Part shown: one piece after another, positions 22,125 to 29,058 of the stretch | Position numbering within the stretch: position 1 is the first letter of the stretch | Layout: the number at the start of each line of letters is the position of its first letter | Notes under the pieces: model-generated | Seen by the model: the letters and a program-made list of their open reading frames with translations, nothing else | The model's database searches: none | What the model was told of the DNA's origin: nothing | Assembly (NCBI GenBank): GCA_047602365.1 | Contig: JASGHM010000001.1 | Coordinates: 1,302,001 to 1,366,000 of the forward strand | Direction of reading: 5' to 3' | Source: Piscinibacter sp047602365 | Lineage (GTDB): Bacteria > Pseudomonadota > Gammaproteobacteria > Burkholderiales > Burkholderiaceae_C | DNA: 64,000 nucleotides | Position numbers and translations under genes: made by a program

Positions 22125-22877
22125 TCAGGCCGCCGGGCGCGGCGTCAGCGCACGCACGTTGGCGTTGGCCGGCGCGTCGGCGGCGGCCAGCGGCTGGCCC
22201 ATCGCCACGAAGGTGTGCACCTCGTACGCGAAGGCATCGAGACGCGACAGAACGACGCGGTTGGCACGCGTCAGCCAGTTGTAGCCGACCACTGCAGGGA
22301 TCGCGACCGCCAGGCCCAGGCCGGTCATGATCAGCGCTTCGCCGACCGGGCCGGCGACCTTGTCCAGCGTGCCGGCGCCGCTCATGCCGATCGCCACCAG
22401 CGCGTGGTAGACACCCCAGACTGTGCCGAACAGGCCGACGAAGGGCGCCGTCGCACCGACGGTGGCCAGCACCGCGAGGCCGTTCTCCAGCCGGGTGGTC
22501 TCCTCGTCGAGCACCTTCTTGATGGTGCGCGTGACGAAGTCGCTGGCGCTGCCGGCTTCTTCGAGCTTCGCCGCACCGTAGCGGGCATGGTGGGTCTGCG
22601 CCTGCATCGCGTGGCTCGCGAGGTGCGAGAACGGATCGTGCGCGCCGTGCGTCGCGATCTCGTGCGCCACCGCGTCCAGCGAGGTCGCGTTCCAGAAGAA
22701 GTTGAGGAACGCCGCGCTACGCCGCTTGCGCACGGCCAGGGTCAGTCCCTTGATGGCGATGATGACCCACGACAGGACCGACATCGCCACCAGCACGGCG
22801 AGCAGCGTCTTGCCCACCGCATCGCTTTGCGCGATGAAGTGGCCGAAGCCGAGGGTGGATTCAGCGTTCACGTTCAT
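22125..22877 (-). CDS. exbB: TonB-system motor subunit ExbB
   Basis: 250 residues with the three membrane helices of the MotA/TolQ/ExbB family: one near residues 22-45 and two in the C-terminal part (ENGLAVLATVGATAPFVGLFGTVWG and VGEALIMTGLGLAVAIPAVVGY). The conserved TAPFVGLFGTVWG segment is typical of ExbB. The start overlaps the end of tonB by 4 bases, so translation is coupled. Confidence 0.94.
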   Translation of the reverse strand: MNVNAESTLGFGHFIAQSDAVGKTLLAVLVAMSVLSWVIIAIKGLTLAVRKRRSAAFLNFFWNATSLDAVAHEIATHGAHDPFSHLASHAMQAQTHHARYGAAKLEEAGSASDFVTRTIKKVLDEETTRLENGLAVLATVGATAPFVGLFGTVWGVYHALVAIGMSGAGTLDKVAGPVGEALIMTGLGLAVAIPAVVGYNWLTRANRVVLSRLDAFAYEVHTFVAMGQPLAAADAPANANVRALTPRPAA

Positions 22878-23575
22878 TTCTCCAGTTCGAAAGGAATCGG
22901 GATGCGCGCCCAGCCGGCCGTCGGGCGGCCGTTCTCGGTGGGCGGCTTGAAGCGGGCGCGGCGCACGCCTTCGAGCGCGGCCTCGTCCAGGCGGACGAAG
23001 CCGCTGGACTGGGCGATCTGCAGCTGGCGCGGCGCGCCGTCGGCATCGACGAACACACGCACGATCACCAACCCGCTCTCGTTGAGGCGGCGCGAGGCGC
23101 GTGGGTAGACCGGCGCGGGCGGTTCCAGGTACTGGATCGCCGATGCGGGCAGTTCGCGCGCCGGCGGTGGCGGCGGTGCGGGTGGCGCCGGTTCGGCGAC
23201 GACCGCCACCTGCTCCGGCGGTGCCAGCTCGCGTGGCGGCTCGGGTGCGACGAAGGCCGGTGCGGCCGGTGTCGGCGTCGGCGCGGCAGCGATCAGCGGC
23301 GCCGGCGGCGGCGGCGTCTTCGGCAGTGGCTTCGGGGGCGGCGGCGCCGGTGGCTCGGGGGGCCGCGGTTGTTCAGGTGCGGGCGGCGCGATCAGGTCGA
23401 CGAACAGCGGCACCGCCTCGCCGACGGCCTCGCGCACCGCGTCGATCTGCAACAGCCCCCAGGCGGCGACACCGTGCAAAGCGAGGATCGCCGCGACCAC
23501 GCTGCGACGCAGCGCCGGCGGCAGGTCGTCGCGCGCGGAGGGCGACCCCGGAGGCAAAGAAGCGATTCGGTTCAC
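22874..23575 (-). CDS. tonB: energy transducer TonB
   Basis: 233 residues. An N-terminal membrane anchor (RRSVVAAILALHGVAAWGLL) is followed by a long Pro-rich spacer (about residues 60-150) that spans the periplasm, and a TonB C-terminal domain (PVYPRASRRLNESGLVIVRV, ALEGVRRARFKPP). It transmits proton-motive energy from ExbBD to outer-membrane receptors. The start is GTG; no ATG is available before the anchor. First gene of a six-gene unit controlled by a Fur box directly upstream, so it probably serves the linked receptor. Confidence 0.92.
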   Translation of the reverse strand: MNRIASLPPGSPSARDDLPPALRRSVVAAILALHGVAAWGLLQIDAVREAVGEAVPLFVDLIAPPAPEQPRPPEPPAPPPPKPLPKTPPPPAPLIAAAPTPTPAAPAFVAPEPPRELAPPEQVAVVAEPAPPAPPPPPARELPASAIQYLEPPAPVYPRASRRLNESGLVIVRVFVDADGAPRQLQIAQSSGFVRLDEAALEGVRRARFKPPTENGRPTAGWARIPIPFELEK

Positions 23576-23608
23576 GATGGTTCACGTTGCTTGCCATCAG
23601 CTTAACAC

Positions 23609-23627
23609 GAATCATTCTCATTTGTAG
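23609..23627 (-). promoter_or_regulatory. Fur box upstream of tonB
   Basis: On the minus strand the sequence reads CTACAAATGAGAATGATTC, matching the core AATGAGAATGATT of Fur operators (consensus GATAATGATAATCATTATC). It lies 34-52 bp before the tonB GTG start, where repression of the operon would be expected under iron-replete conditions. Confidence 0.75.
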
Positions 23628-23689
23628 TCGAAATCAAGATGGCGCGCACCCTCGCGCACGACGCTGTCGAGCGTGCCGCACCGCCGTCT

Positions 23690-24259
23690 TCAGGCCTCGA
23701 CGAACAGGCGCTGCAGGCTCTCGGCCACATGGCGGCCGAACAAGCGCGCGGTCTTGATGTCGCCCGGCACGAAGGAGTCCGCCGGCGCCGAATGCCCGGC
23801 CTGCGCCATCAGCCCGGACCACGAGCCGAGCCGGTTCGCGGCCTCGTCGATCGGTACGCCGGCATGCTGCTCGGGCAGGATGGGGTTGCCGACCCACAGC
23901 ATGCCGTGCTGCATCGCGAACACGAACATCGACACCAGCGTGGACTGCTTGTCGCCCGAGGGCAGCGAGGACACCGTGAAGCCGGCCGCCAGACGGCCGC
24001 GCAGCTGCTGCGTGCGCCACAAACGGCCGGTGGCGTCCATGAAGGCCTTGAACGGCGCGGACACACCGCCGAGGTATGTCGGCGAGCCCAGCACGATGCC
24101 GTCGTAGCGCAGCAATTGCTCCGGGTTCAGCGCCAGGTCCTGTGCCTTCAGCAGATGCACCTCGGTCCCTTGCACGCTGCCTGCGCCTTCGGCCACCTGC
24201 TGCGCGATGTGCGCCGTGTGGCCGTGGGCACTGTGAAAGACGATGGCGAGCTTCTTCAC
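23690..24259 (-). CDS. flavodoxin-fold NAD(P)H oxidoreductase (WrbA-like)
   Basis: 189 residues. The N-terminal beta strand and FMN phosphate loop (KKLAIVFHSAHGHTAHIAQ), a middle GIVLGSPTYLGGVSAPFKAFMD segment (the flavodoxin 60s loop) and GFTVSSLPSGDKQSTLVSMF are typical of WrbA / NADPH-dependent FMN reductase-like proteins, about the same length as WrbA. It probably reduces quinones or other electrophiles with two electrons. The start is GTG. It follows the DUF2938 gene and is expected to be controlled with it by the divergent MerR regulator. Confidence 0.85.
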   Translation of the reverse strand: MKKLAIVFHSAHGHTAHIAQQVAEGAGSVQGTEVHLLKAQDLALNPEQLLRYDGIVLGSPTYLGGVSAPFKAFMDATGRLWRTQQLRGRLAAGFTVSSLPSGDKQSTLVSMFVFAMQHGMLWVGNPILPEQHAGVPIDEAANRLGSWSGLMAQAGHSAPADSFVPGDIKTARLFGRHVAESLQRLFVEA

Positions 24260-24307
24260 GACGATGACTCCTGTGGATCGAAAGGGTTGGCGGGATGCGC
24301 CGGCGCC

Positions 24308-24802
24308 TCAGGCCGGCAAGGCGGTCAACAGCCGGGCGGCAAGGTAGAGGCCGACGCCGAACACCGTGTGGTTGGCCAGGCTGCGCAGCACGTTCTTCAG
24401 CGGCGTCGCCGTCCGCGAGCTGGCGATGCCGGCGCCCATCGCCGGCTGCATCACGAACAGCGGCGCGGCCACCGTCGCCATGCCCACCGCAACGGCCGGC
24501 AGCAGGCGAGGCTGCTGCAGCCACGCCGTGCCCTGCAGTGCGACGAGCAGGCCGGCGAACAGCACGCCGACGCCGTAGTGCGTGAGCCAGCCCAGCGCGA
24601 GCTCGGCGGGCACCGCCGGCGCGCGGGCGATCGCCGGGTGCACGAAGCGGCCGCGCGGCAGGTGGCCGACCCAGCGGCCGATGAAGGCGAAGTTCAGCGT
24701 CGGCACGCCCAGGCGCCGCAGCAGCAGCAACCAGAGGTCCATCACGGCGGTGGCGCCGATGCCGACCCATGCCACGTGGAGGAAGGTGAATGTCGGGCTC
24801 AT
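24308..24802 (-). CDS. DUF2938 family membrane protein
   Basis: 164 residues, hydrophobic, with about four membrane helices (for example LHVAWVGIGATAVMDLWLLLL, GWLTHYGVGVLFAGLLVAL and ANHTVFGVGLYLAARLL). It matches the DUF2938 family from memory; function unknown. The start codon is 45 bases after the predicted transcription start of a MerR-type promoter. First gene of a two-gene unit with the flavodoxin-like oxidoreductase 48 bp downstream. Confidence 0.78.
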   Translation of the reverse strand: MSPTFTFLHVAWVGIGATAVMDLWLLLLRRLGVPTLNFAFIGRWVGHLPRGRFVHPAIARAPAVPAELALGWLTHYGVGVLFAGLLVALQGTAWLQQPRLLPAVAVGMATVAAPLFVMQPAMGAGIASSRTATPLKNVLRSLANHTVFGVGLYLAARLLTALPA

Positions 24803-24853
24803 GGAGCACTCCTGCAGTTGACTCGTCGATTGACGCGAGAGCGTCTGAACGTC

Positions 24854-24884
24854 AATATAGAAGTTCAAGTCAACTTGAAGTCAA
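24854..24884 (-). promoter_or_regulatory. MerR-type promoter with 19-bp spacer and dyad operator
   Basis: On the minus strand, -35 TTGACT (24884-24879) and -10 TATATT (24859-24854) are separated by exactly 19 bp. The spacer holds the perfect palindrome TTCAAGT-CA-ACTTGAA (24864-24879), close to the SoxR/MerR class operator. Over-long 19-bp spacers are the hallmark of promoters that MerR-family activators realign. It reads toward the DUF2938-flavodoxin pair; the merR gene starts 7 bp away on the other strand and would be autoregulated from the same site. Confidence 0.8.
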
Positions 24885-24890
24885 GCAGCC

Positions 24891-25331
24891 ATGGACATCG
24901 CCGAAGTCGCCAGGCGCTCGGGCATCCCGGCGTCGACACTGCGCTACTACGAAGAGAAGGGGCTGGTCAGCTCGGCAGGGCGCTCGGGCGCGCGCCGCAC
25001 CTTCGCGCCCGGCGTGCTCGACCAGCTGGCGCTGATCGCGCTCGGCCAGGCGGCCGGCTTCTCGCTCGACGAGATCCGGTCGATGTTCACGCCCGGCGGC
25101 GAGCCGAACATCGACCGCCAGATGCTCTCCACCAAGGCGGACGAGATCGACCGCATGGTCGCGCGGCTGCGGGCGATGAGCCGCGGCCTGCGCCACGCCG
25201 CGGTGTGCCCCGCGCCCAGCCACGCCGCCTGCCCGTCGTTCCAGCGGCTGCTGAAGGCAGCGGCGGCGGGCGCGCTGGAGAACCGCCGCAAGCGCGCCGA
25301 GCTGCGCAGCCCCGGCGCGCTGCGCAAGTGA
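24891..25331 (+). CDS. MerR-family transcriptional regulator
   Basis: 146 residues. The winged helix at the N-terminus (MDIAEVARRSGIPASTLRYYEEKGLV) is diagnostic. A dimerisation helix follows (around residues 75-105), then a short effector region containing two cysteines (VCPAPSHAACPSF). That is too few for a SoxR-type 2Fe-2S cluster, which needs four Cys, so a metal, thiol or electrophile signal is more plausible. It is divergent from a flavodoxin-like reductase and DUF2938 gene, whose promoter holds a matching operator. The stop directly abuts the convergent terC stop. Confidence 0.9.
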   Translation: MDIAEVARRSGIPASTLRYYEEKGLVSSAGRSGARRTFAPGVLDQLALIALGQAAGFSLDEIRSMFTPGGEPNIDRQMLSTKADEIDRMVARLRAMSRGLRHAAVCPAPSHAACPSFQRLLKAAAAGALENRRKRAELRSPGALRK

Positions 25332-26300
25332 TCAGTCCGTCGCCGGCAGGCGTGGCGCGGTGCGCACGCTCCACAGCATCGTGATCGCCAGGATGCCGAC
25401 CACCACGCCGAGCGACACCAGCACCGGGATCTTGAGCACGTCGATCAGCAGCATCTTCGTGCCGATGAAGACCAGGATCACCGCCAGCCCGTAGCTGAGC
25501 AGGTGGAACTTGGTGGCCATCGCGGCGAGCAGGAAGAACATCGCGCGCAGGCCGAGGATGGCGAAGATGTTCGAGGTCAGCACGATGAAGGGGTCGTCGG
25601 TGATCGCGAAGATCGCCGGGATCGAGTCGACCGCGAAGATCACGTCGGTGATGCCGACCAGCACGACCACCATCAGCAGCGGTGTCGCGATGCGCTTGCC
25701 GTTCTCGACCGTCCGGAACTTCTCGCCGTCGAAGCCCTTCGAGACCGGCAGCACGCGGCGCAGCAGCTTGAGCGCCGGGTTGTCGTCCAGGCTCTGTTCC
25801 TTGCCGGCCGCCCACCACATCTTGATGCCGGTGGCCAGCAGGAAGGCGCCGAAGACATACAGCACCCAGTGGAACTCGGCGATCAGCAGCCCGCCGAGCA
25901 GGATCATCACCGTGCGCAACACGATGGCGCCGACGATGCCGATCATCAGCACGCGCTTCTGGTACGCCGGCGGCACCGCGAAGTAGCTGAAGATCATCAG
26001 GAACACGAAGATGTTGTCGACCGCCAGCGACTTCTCGATCAGGTAGCCAGTCAGGAACTCGAGCGCGCGGGTGTTCGCCTCGGCCGCGATGGCCGCATCT
26101 TCGTGGGTCTTCAGCGCCCACCAGAACAGCGCATTGAAGGCCAGGCTGAGGAGCACCCAGATCACCGACCACTTGATCGCCTCGGGCACGGTCACTTCGT
26201 GCGCACCCTGCTTGCGCAGCACGACGAAGTCGACGAACAGTGCGGCCAGCACCGACACGATGAAAAACGCCCACAGCCAATCCGGGGCCACGGTATTCAT
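25332..26300 (-). CDS. TerC-family integral membrane protein (long form, Alx-like)
   Basis: 322 residues with about nine membrane helices, the long Alx/TerC type. Conserved acidic residues lie in membrane segments: LFVDFVVLRK, EKSLAVDNIFVFLMIFSYF and GITDVIFAVDSIPAIFAIT. Members export or buffer manganese; E. coli Alx is induced by high pH and manganese through a yybP-ykoY riboswitch, and a matching leader lies upstream here. Probable role: manganese efflux or metalation support at the inner membrane. First of three TerC-family genes in the window; the other two are the short form. Confidence 0.9.
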   Translation of the reverse strand: MNTVAPDWLWAFFIVSVLAALFVDFVVLRKQGAHEVTVPEAIKWSVIWVLLSLAFNALFWWALKTHEDAAIAAEANTRALEFLTGYLIEKSLAVDNIFVFLMIFSYFAVPPAYQKRVLMIGIVGAIVLRTVMILLGGLLIAEFHWVLYVFGAFLLATGIKMWWAAGKEQSLDDNPALKLLRRVLPVSKGFDGEKFRTVENGKRIATPLLMVVVLVGITDVIFAVDSIPAIFAITDDPFIVLTSNIFAILGLRAMFFLLAAMATKFHLLSYGLAVILVFIGTKMLLIDVLKIPVLVSLGVVVGILAITMLWSVRTAPRLPATD

Positions 26301-26354
26301 GGCAAGACTCCTTGAACTCGACACACGATCCGACGGCGAACCAGCCGCCGGGAG

Positions 26355-26492
26355 GGGTGCCGAAGAGTCTTGCGGGGGTCCGATGCGGTGGCGTGCATCG
26401 CGTCGGACTGCGAGCCCGGACAGCGGCCTGGCGGCCACCGACGGATTGACGGGCTGCGCGACGGTATTGCGCCGTTCGCTACTCCCCCTTCA
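26355..26492 (-). ncRNA. yybP-ykoY-type (manganese) riboswitch in terC leader
   Basis: Reading the minus strand, the leader has GAAGGGGGAGTAGC, a CCGTCAATCCGT block, and GCAAGACTCTTCGGCA in the same order and spacing as the second leader in this window and as remembered from the yybP-ykoY class (GGGGAGUAGC, GUCAA, GCAAGACCUUYG). It begins about 190 bases before the terC ATG and ends about 55 bases before it, enough room for a switching stem at the RBS. No covariance search could be run. Confidence 0.72.
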
Positions 26493-26561
26493 GCGGGCGC
26501 GATTGTCGCGGCAGCCCGGTTCCCCCTGAAGGCCTGGGGAATTGGCGCTATTCTTCGCGCC

Positions 26562-26927
26562 ATGAAGACCATCGTCCGCTGGCTGTTGCTCGCCGCCGCC
26601 TTGCTGCTGGTGGCCTACCTCTACCCCGGCGTCACCGTCACGAGCTTCGGCGCGGCGATGATCGCGGCCTTCGTGATCGGCGTGTTCAACACGCTGCTGC
26701 GACCGCTGCTGGTGCTGCTGACGCTGCCGGTCACGCTGCTGACGCTGGGCCTGTTCCTGTTCGTCATCAACGCGATGATGTTCTGGGCCGCCGCGCAGGT
26801 GCTCGACGGCTTCGCGGTCGCCGGCTTCGCGGCCGCGCTGATCGGCTCGCTGATCTACAGCCTGATCGGCATGGTGATCGACGTCGCGATGGAACGCCTG
26901 TTCCCGCGCGCCGGCGCGGCCGGCTGA
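26562..26927 (+). CDS. phage holin family 4-type small membrane protein (YvlD-like)
   Basis: 121 residues with four hydrophobic helices (TIVRWLLLAAALLLVAYLYPG; FGAAMIAAFVIGVFNTLLRPLL; TLGLFLFVINAMMFWAAAQVL; GFAAALIGSLIYSLIGMVID). The NTLLRPLLVLLTLPVTLLTLGLF stretch is the PF04020 signature. Despite the name, most chromosomal members are not phage lysis proteins and have unknown function. The gene is alone and converges on pbpC with one base between stops. No phage genes surround it. Confidence 0.8.
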   Translation: MKTIVRWLLLAAALLLVAYLYPGVTVTSFGAAMIAAFVIGVFNTLLRPLLVLLTLPVTLLTLGLFLFVINAMMFWAAAQVLDGFAVAGFAAALIGSLIYSLIGMVIDVAMERLFPRAGAAG

Positions 26928-26928
26928 G

Positions 26929-29058
26929 TCACCCGCCGGTGCGGCCAGGCGCTGCGGCGCTCTTCAGCGTCGCGCCGCGCACTTCGAAGCGCACCGTCTG
27001 CAGCGTGCGTCCTGCCGCGTCGAGCAGGCGCAGCTCGTGCCGGCCGGGCCACGGTGCCCAGCGCAGCGTCGTGCCCTGGCCGAGGCGCCGGCCGTCGAGC
27101 ACCCAGGTGCCGGCCTCGCCCTCGAACAGGATCTGCTGCGCCTGCGGCGGGATGTCCGGGTCGAGCGCGAAGCGGCTGCCGTCGCGCGGGCTCACGATGC
27201 CGAAAGGCCGCGCCGGCGCGAGCTGCGCCGTGGCCGCGAGCCGCGCCTGCTCGGTGCCGGCGAGGAACAGTTCGTCGCGCGCCGCTTCGCGCTGGCCGTC
27301 GAACACCACACGCTGCGCCAGCACGCCGGCCGGTCGCGCCGGCACACGAGACGGCTGACCTTCATGCAAGCGCGCCATCAGCTCATGCCAGATCGGCGCC
27401 GCGCCACTGACGCCGGACACCGCATGCATGGGCGCGCCGCTGGCGTTGCCGACCCACACGCCGACGGTGTAGCGCTCGCTGAAGCCGATGCACCAGTTGT
27501 CGCGCAGGTCCTTGCTGGTGCCGGTCTTCACCGCCGCGAAGCCACGCGTGGCCAGCGAGCTGCCCAGGCCGAAGGTACGTGCGCGTGCCGCGTCGTCGGC
27601 CAGGATGTCGACCACCAGGTGCGTGGCCGCGGCATCGGCGATGCGCCGCGCCGGCATCTTCTCGCCGCGCAGCGACGGCGCGCTGTAGACACCGCCGTTG
27701 GCCAGCGCACGGTAGGCATTGCTCAGCGCGAGCAGCGTCACGTCGGCGCTGCCCAGTGCCAGCGCATGGCCGTGGTAGCCGCCGGACTCCGACAAGGCGA
27801 GGCCGAAGGCGTCGAGCCGCGCGAACAGCGCATCCGGCCCGAGCATCGCGCCGGCCCGCACCGCCGGCACGTTGAGGCTGTTGCCCAGCGCCGTGCGCAC
27901 GCTGACCCAGCCCTTGAACTCGCGGTCGTAGTTCTGCGGCAGGTACAGTCCGGCAGCGGTGGCGATCTGTGCCGGCGAGTCGTCGAGCAGGCTGGCCGGC
28001 GTCAGCAGGCGGCGCTCGAAAGCGAGCTGGTAGACGAAGGGCTTGATCGTCGAGCCGGGCTGGCGCCGCGCGAGCACGCCGTCGACCTGCGCCGCCGCCG
28101 AGCTGGCGCCGTTGGCGCCGACCCAGGCGAGCACCGCGCCGCTGGTGTTGTCGAGCACGACGATGGCACCGTCCTCGACGTTGCGGCCGGACAGTTCGGC
28201 CAGCTGGCGGCGCAGCGACGTGATGGCCAGGCGCTGCACGCCGACATCCAGCGTGCTGCGCTGCACCGCCGGCCCGCGAGGGGCTATGGCCTGGCGTGCG
28301 AAGTGCGGCGCCAGCTGCTCGCCCAGCGGCATGCCGCCGCGGCGTGCCAGCGCGGCGGCGGTGATCACCGGCAGGCCGTCGCAGCCGAGCTGCTGCAGTT
28401 GCAGCAGTTCGCAGGCGCGCTGCGCGACACGCTCGGCCGGCGCGTTCGGCGCGCGCACCAGCGCCGCGGCGATCGCCGCTTCGGTGTCGTCCAGGCCGCT
28501 GGCGTGCTTGGCGAACAGCGTCTGCGACAAGGCGCTGATGCCGATCATCTCGCCACGCAGCGGCACCGAGTTGAGGTACGCCTCGAGGATCTGGCTCTTG
28601 GTCCAGCGGCGCTCGAGCTGCGTCGCGGTGATCGCCTGGCCGATCTTCTGCACCACGCTGCGCCCGCCCTCGGGCCGCGCCAGGCCGTCGTCGATCAGGC
28701 CGGCGAGCTGCATGGTCAGCGTCGACGCGCCGCGCGTGCGCGTGTTCCACAGGTTGCCCCAGGCGCTGGCCGCCACCGAGCGCCAGTCGACGCCGCTGTG
28801 CTCGTGGAAGCGCTTGTCTTCGCTGAGCAGCAGTGCACGCAGCAGCGCTGGCGAGGTGGCCTCCAGCGGCAGCCAGGGCAGGCGGCGCACGCGGTCGTCG
28901 ACACGCAGCGTCTGCAGCGGCACGCCGTGACGGTCGGTCAGCACGATGTCGGACGGCCGGTGCGCCGCGCGCACCGCCTCGAAGCTCGGTACGGCCGATG
29001 CGGCCAGTGGCCACGCCAGCAGCAGCGTCGACACGAGCCCGGGCAGCACACGCTTCAC
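26929..29058 (-). CDS. pbpC: penicillin-binding protein 1C
   Basis: Bifunctional peptidoglycan synthase of about 709 residues. An N-terminal signal anchor (VLPGLVSTLLLAWPLAASA) is followed by a GT51 transglycosylase (LLLSEDKRFHEHSGVDWRS with the catalytic Glu, then RGASTLTMQLAGL), a transpeptidase with SxxK in PGSTIKPFVYQLAFE and KTGTSKDLRDNWCIGFS, and a C-terminal BiPBP_C domain (FGIVSPRDGSRFALDPDIP). The start is GTG, overlapping the TGA of the upstream alpha-2-macroglobulin gene by 4 bases (GTGA). The pairing with alpha-2-macroglobulin is well known: together they are thought to repair and guard the envelope after damage. Confidence 0.93.
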   Translation of the reverse strand: MKRVLPGLVSTLLLAWPLAASAVPSFEAVRAAHRPSDIVLTDRHGVPLQTLRVDDRVRRLPWLPLEATSPALLRALLLSEDKRFHEHSGVDWRSVAASAWGNLWNTRTRGASTLTMQLAGLIDDGLARPEGGRSVVQKIGQAITATQLERRWTKSQILEAYLNSVPLRGEMIGISALSQTLFAKHASGLDDTEAAIAAALVRAPNAPAERVAQRACELLQLQQLGCDGLPVITAAALARRGGMPLGEQLAPHFARQAIAPRGPAVQRSTLDVGVQRLAITSLRRQLAELSGRNVEDGAIVVLDNTSGAVLAWVGANGASSAAAQVDGVLARRQPGSTIKPFVYQLAFERRLLTPASLLDDSPAQIATAAGLYLPQNYDREFKGWVSVRTALGNSLNVPAVRAGAMLGPDALFARLDAFGLALSESGGYHGHALALGSADVTLLALSNAYRALANGGVYSAPSLRGEKMPARRIADAAATHLVVDILADDAARARTFGLGSSLATRGFAAVKTGTSKDLRDNWCIGFSERYTVGVWVGNASGAPMHAVSGVSGAAPIWHELMARLHEGQPSRVPARPAGVLAQRVVFDGQREAARDELFLAGTEQARLAATAQLAPARPFGIVSPRDGSRFALDPDIPPQAQQILFEGEAGTWVLDGRRLGQGTTLRWAPWPGRHELRLLDAAGRTLQTVRFEVRGATLKSAAAPGRTGG

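Noticed and set aside
24891..25331. SoxR
   Set aside because: Operator is SoxR-like, but the regulator has two cysteines, not the four needed for the 2Fe-2S cluster.
26562..26927. Prophage holin
   Set aside because: The PF04020 name is misleading; no phage genes are nearby and chromosomal homologues are ordinary membrane proteins.
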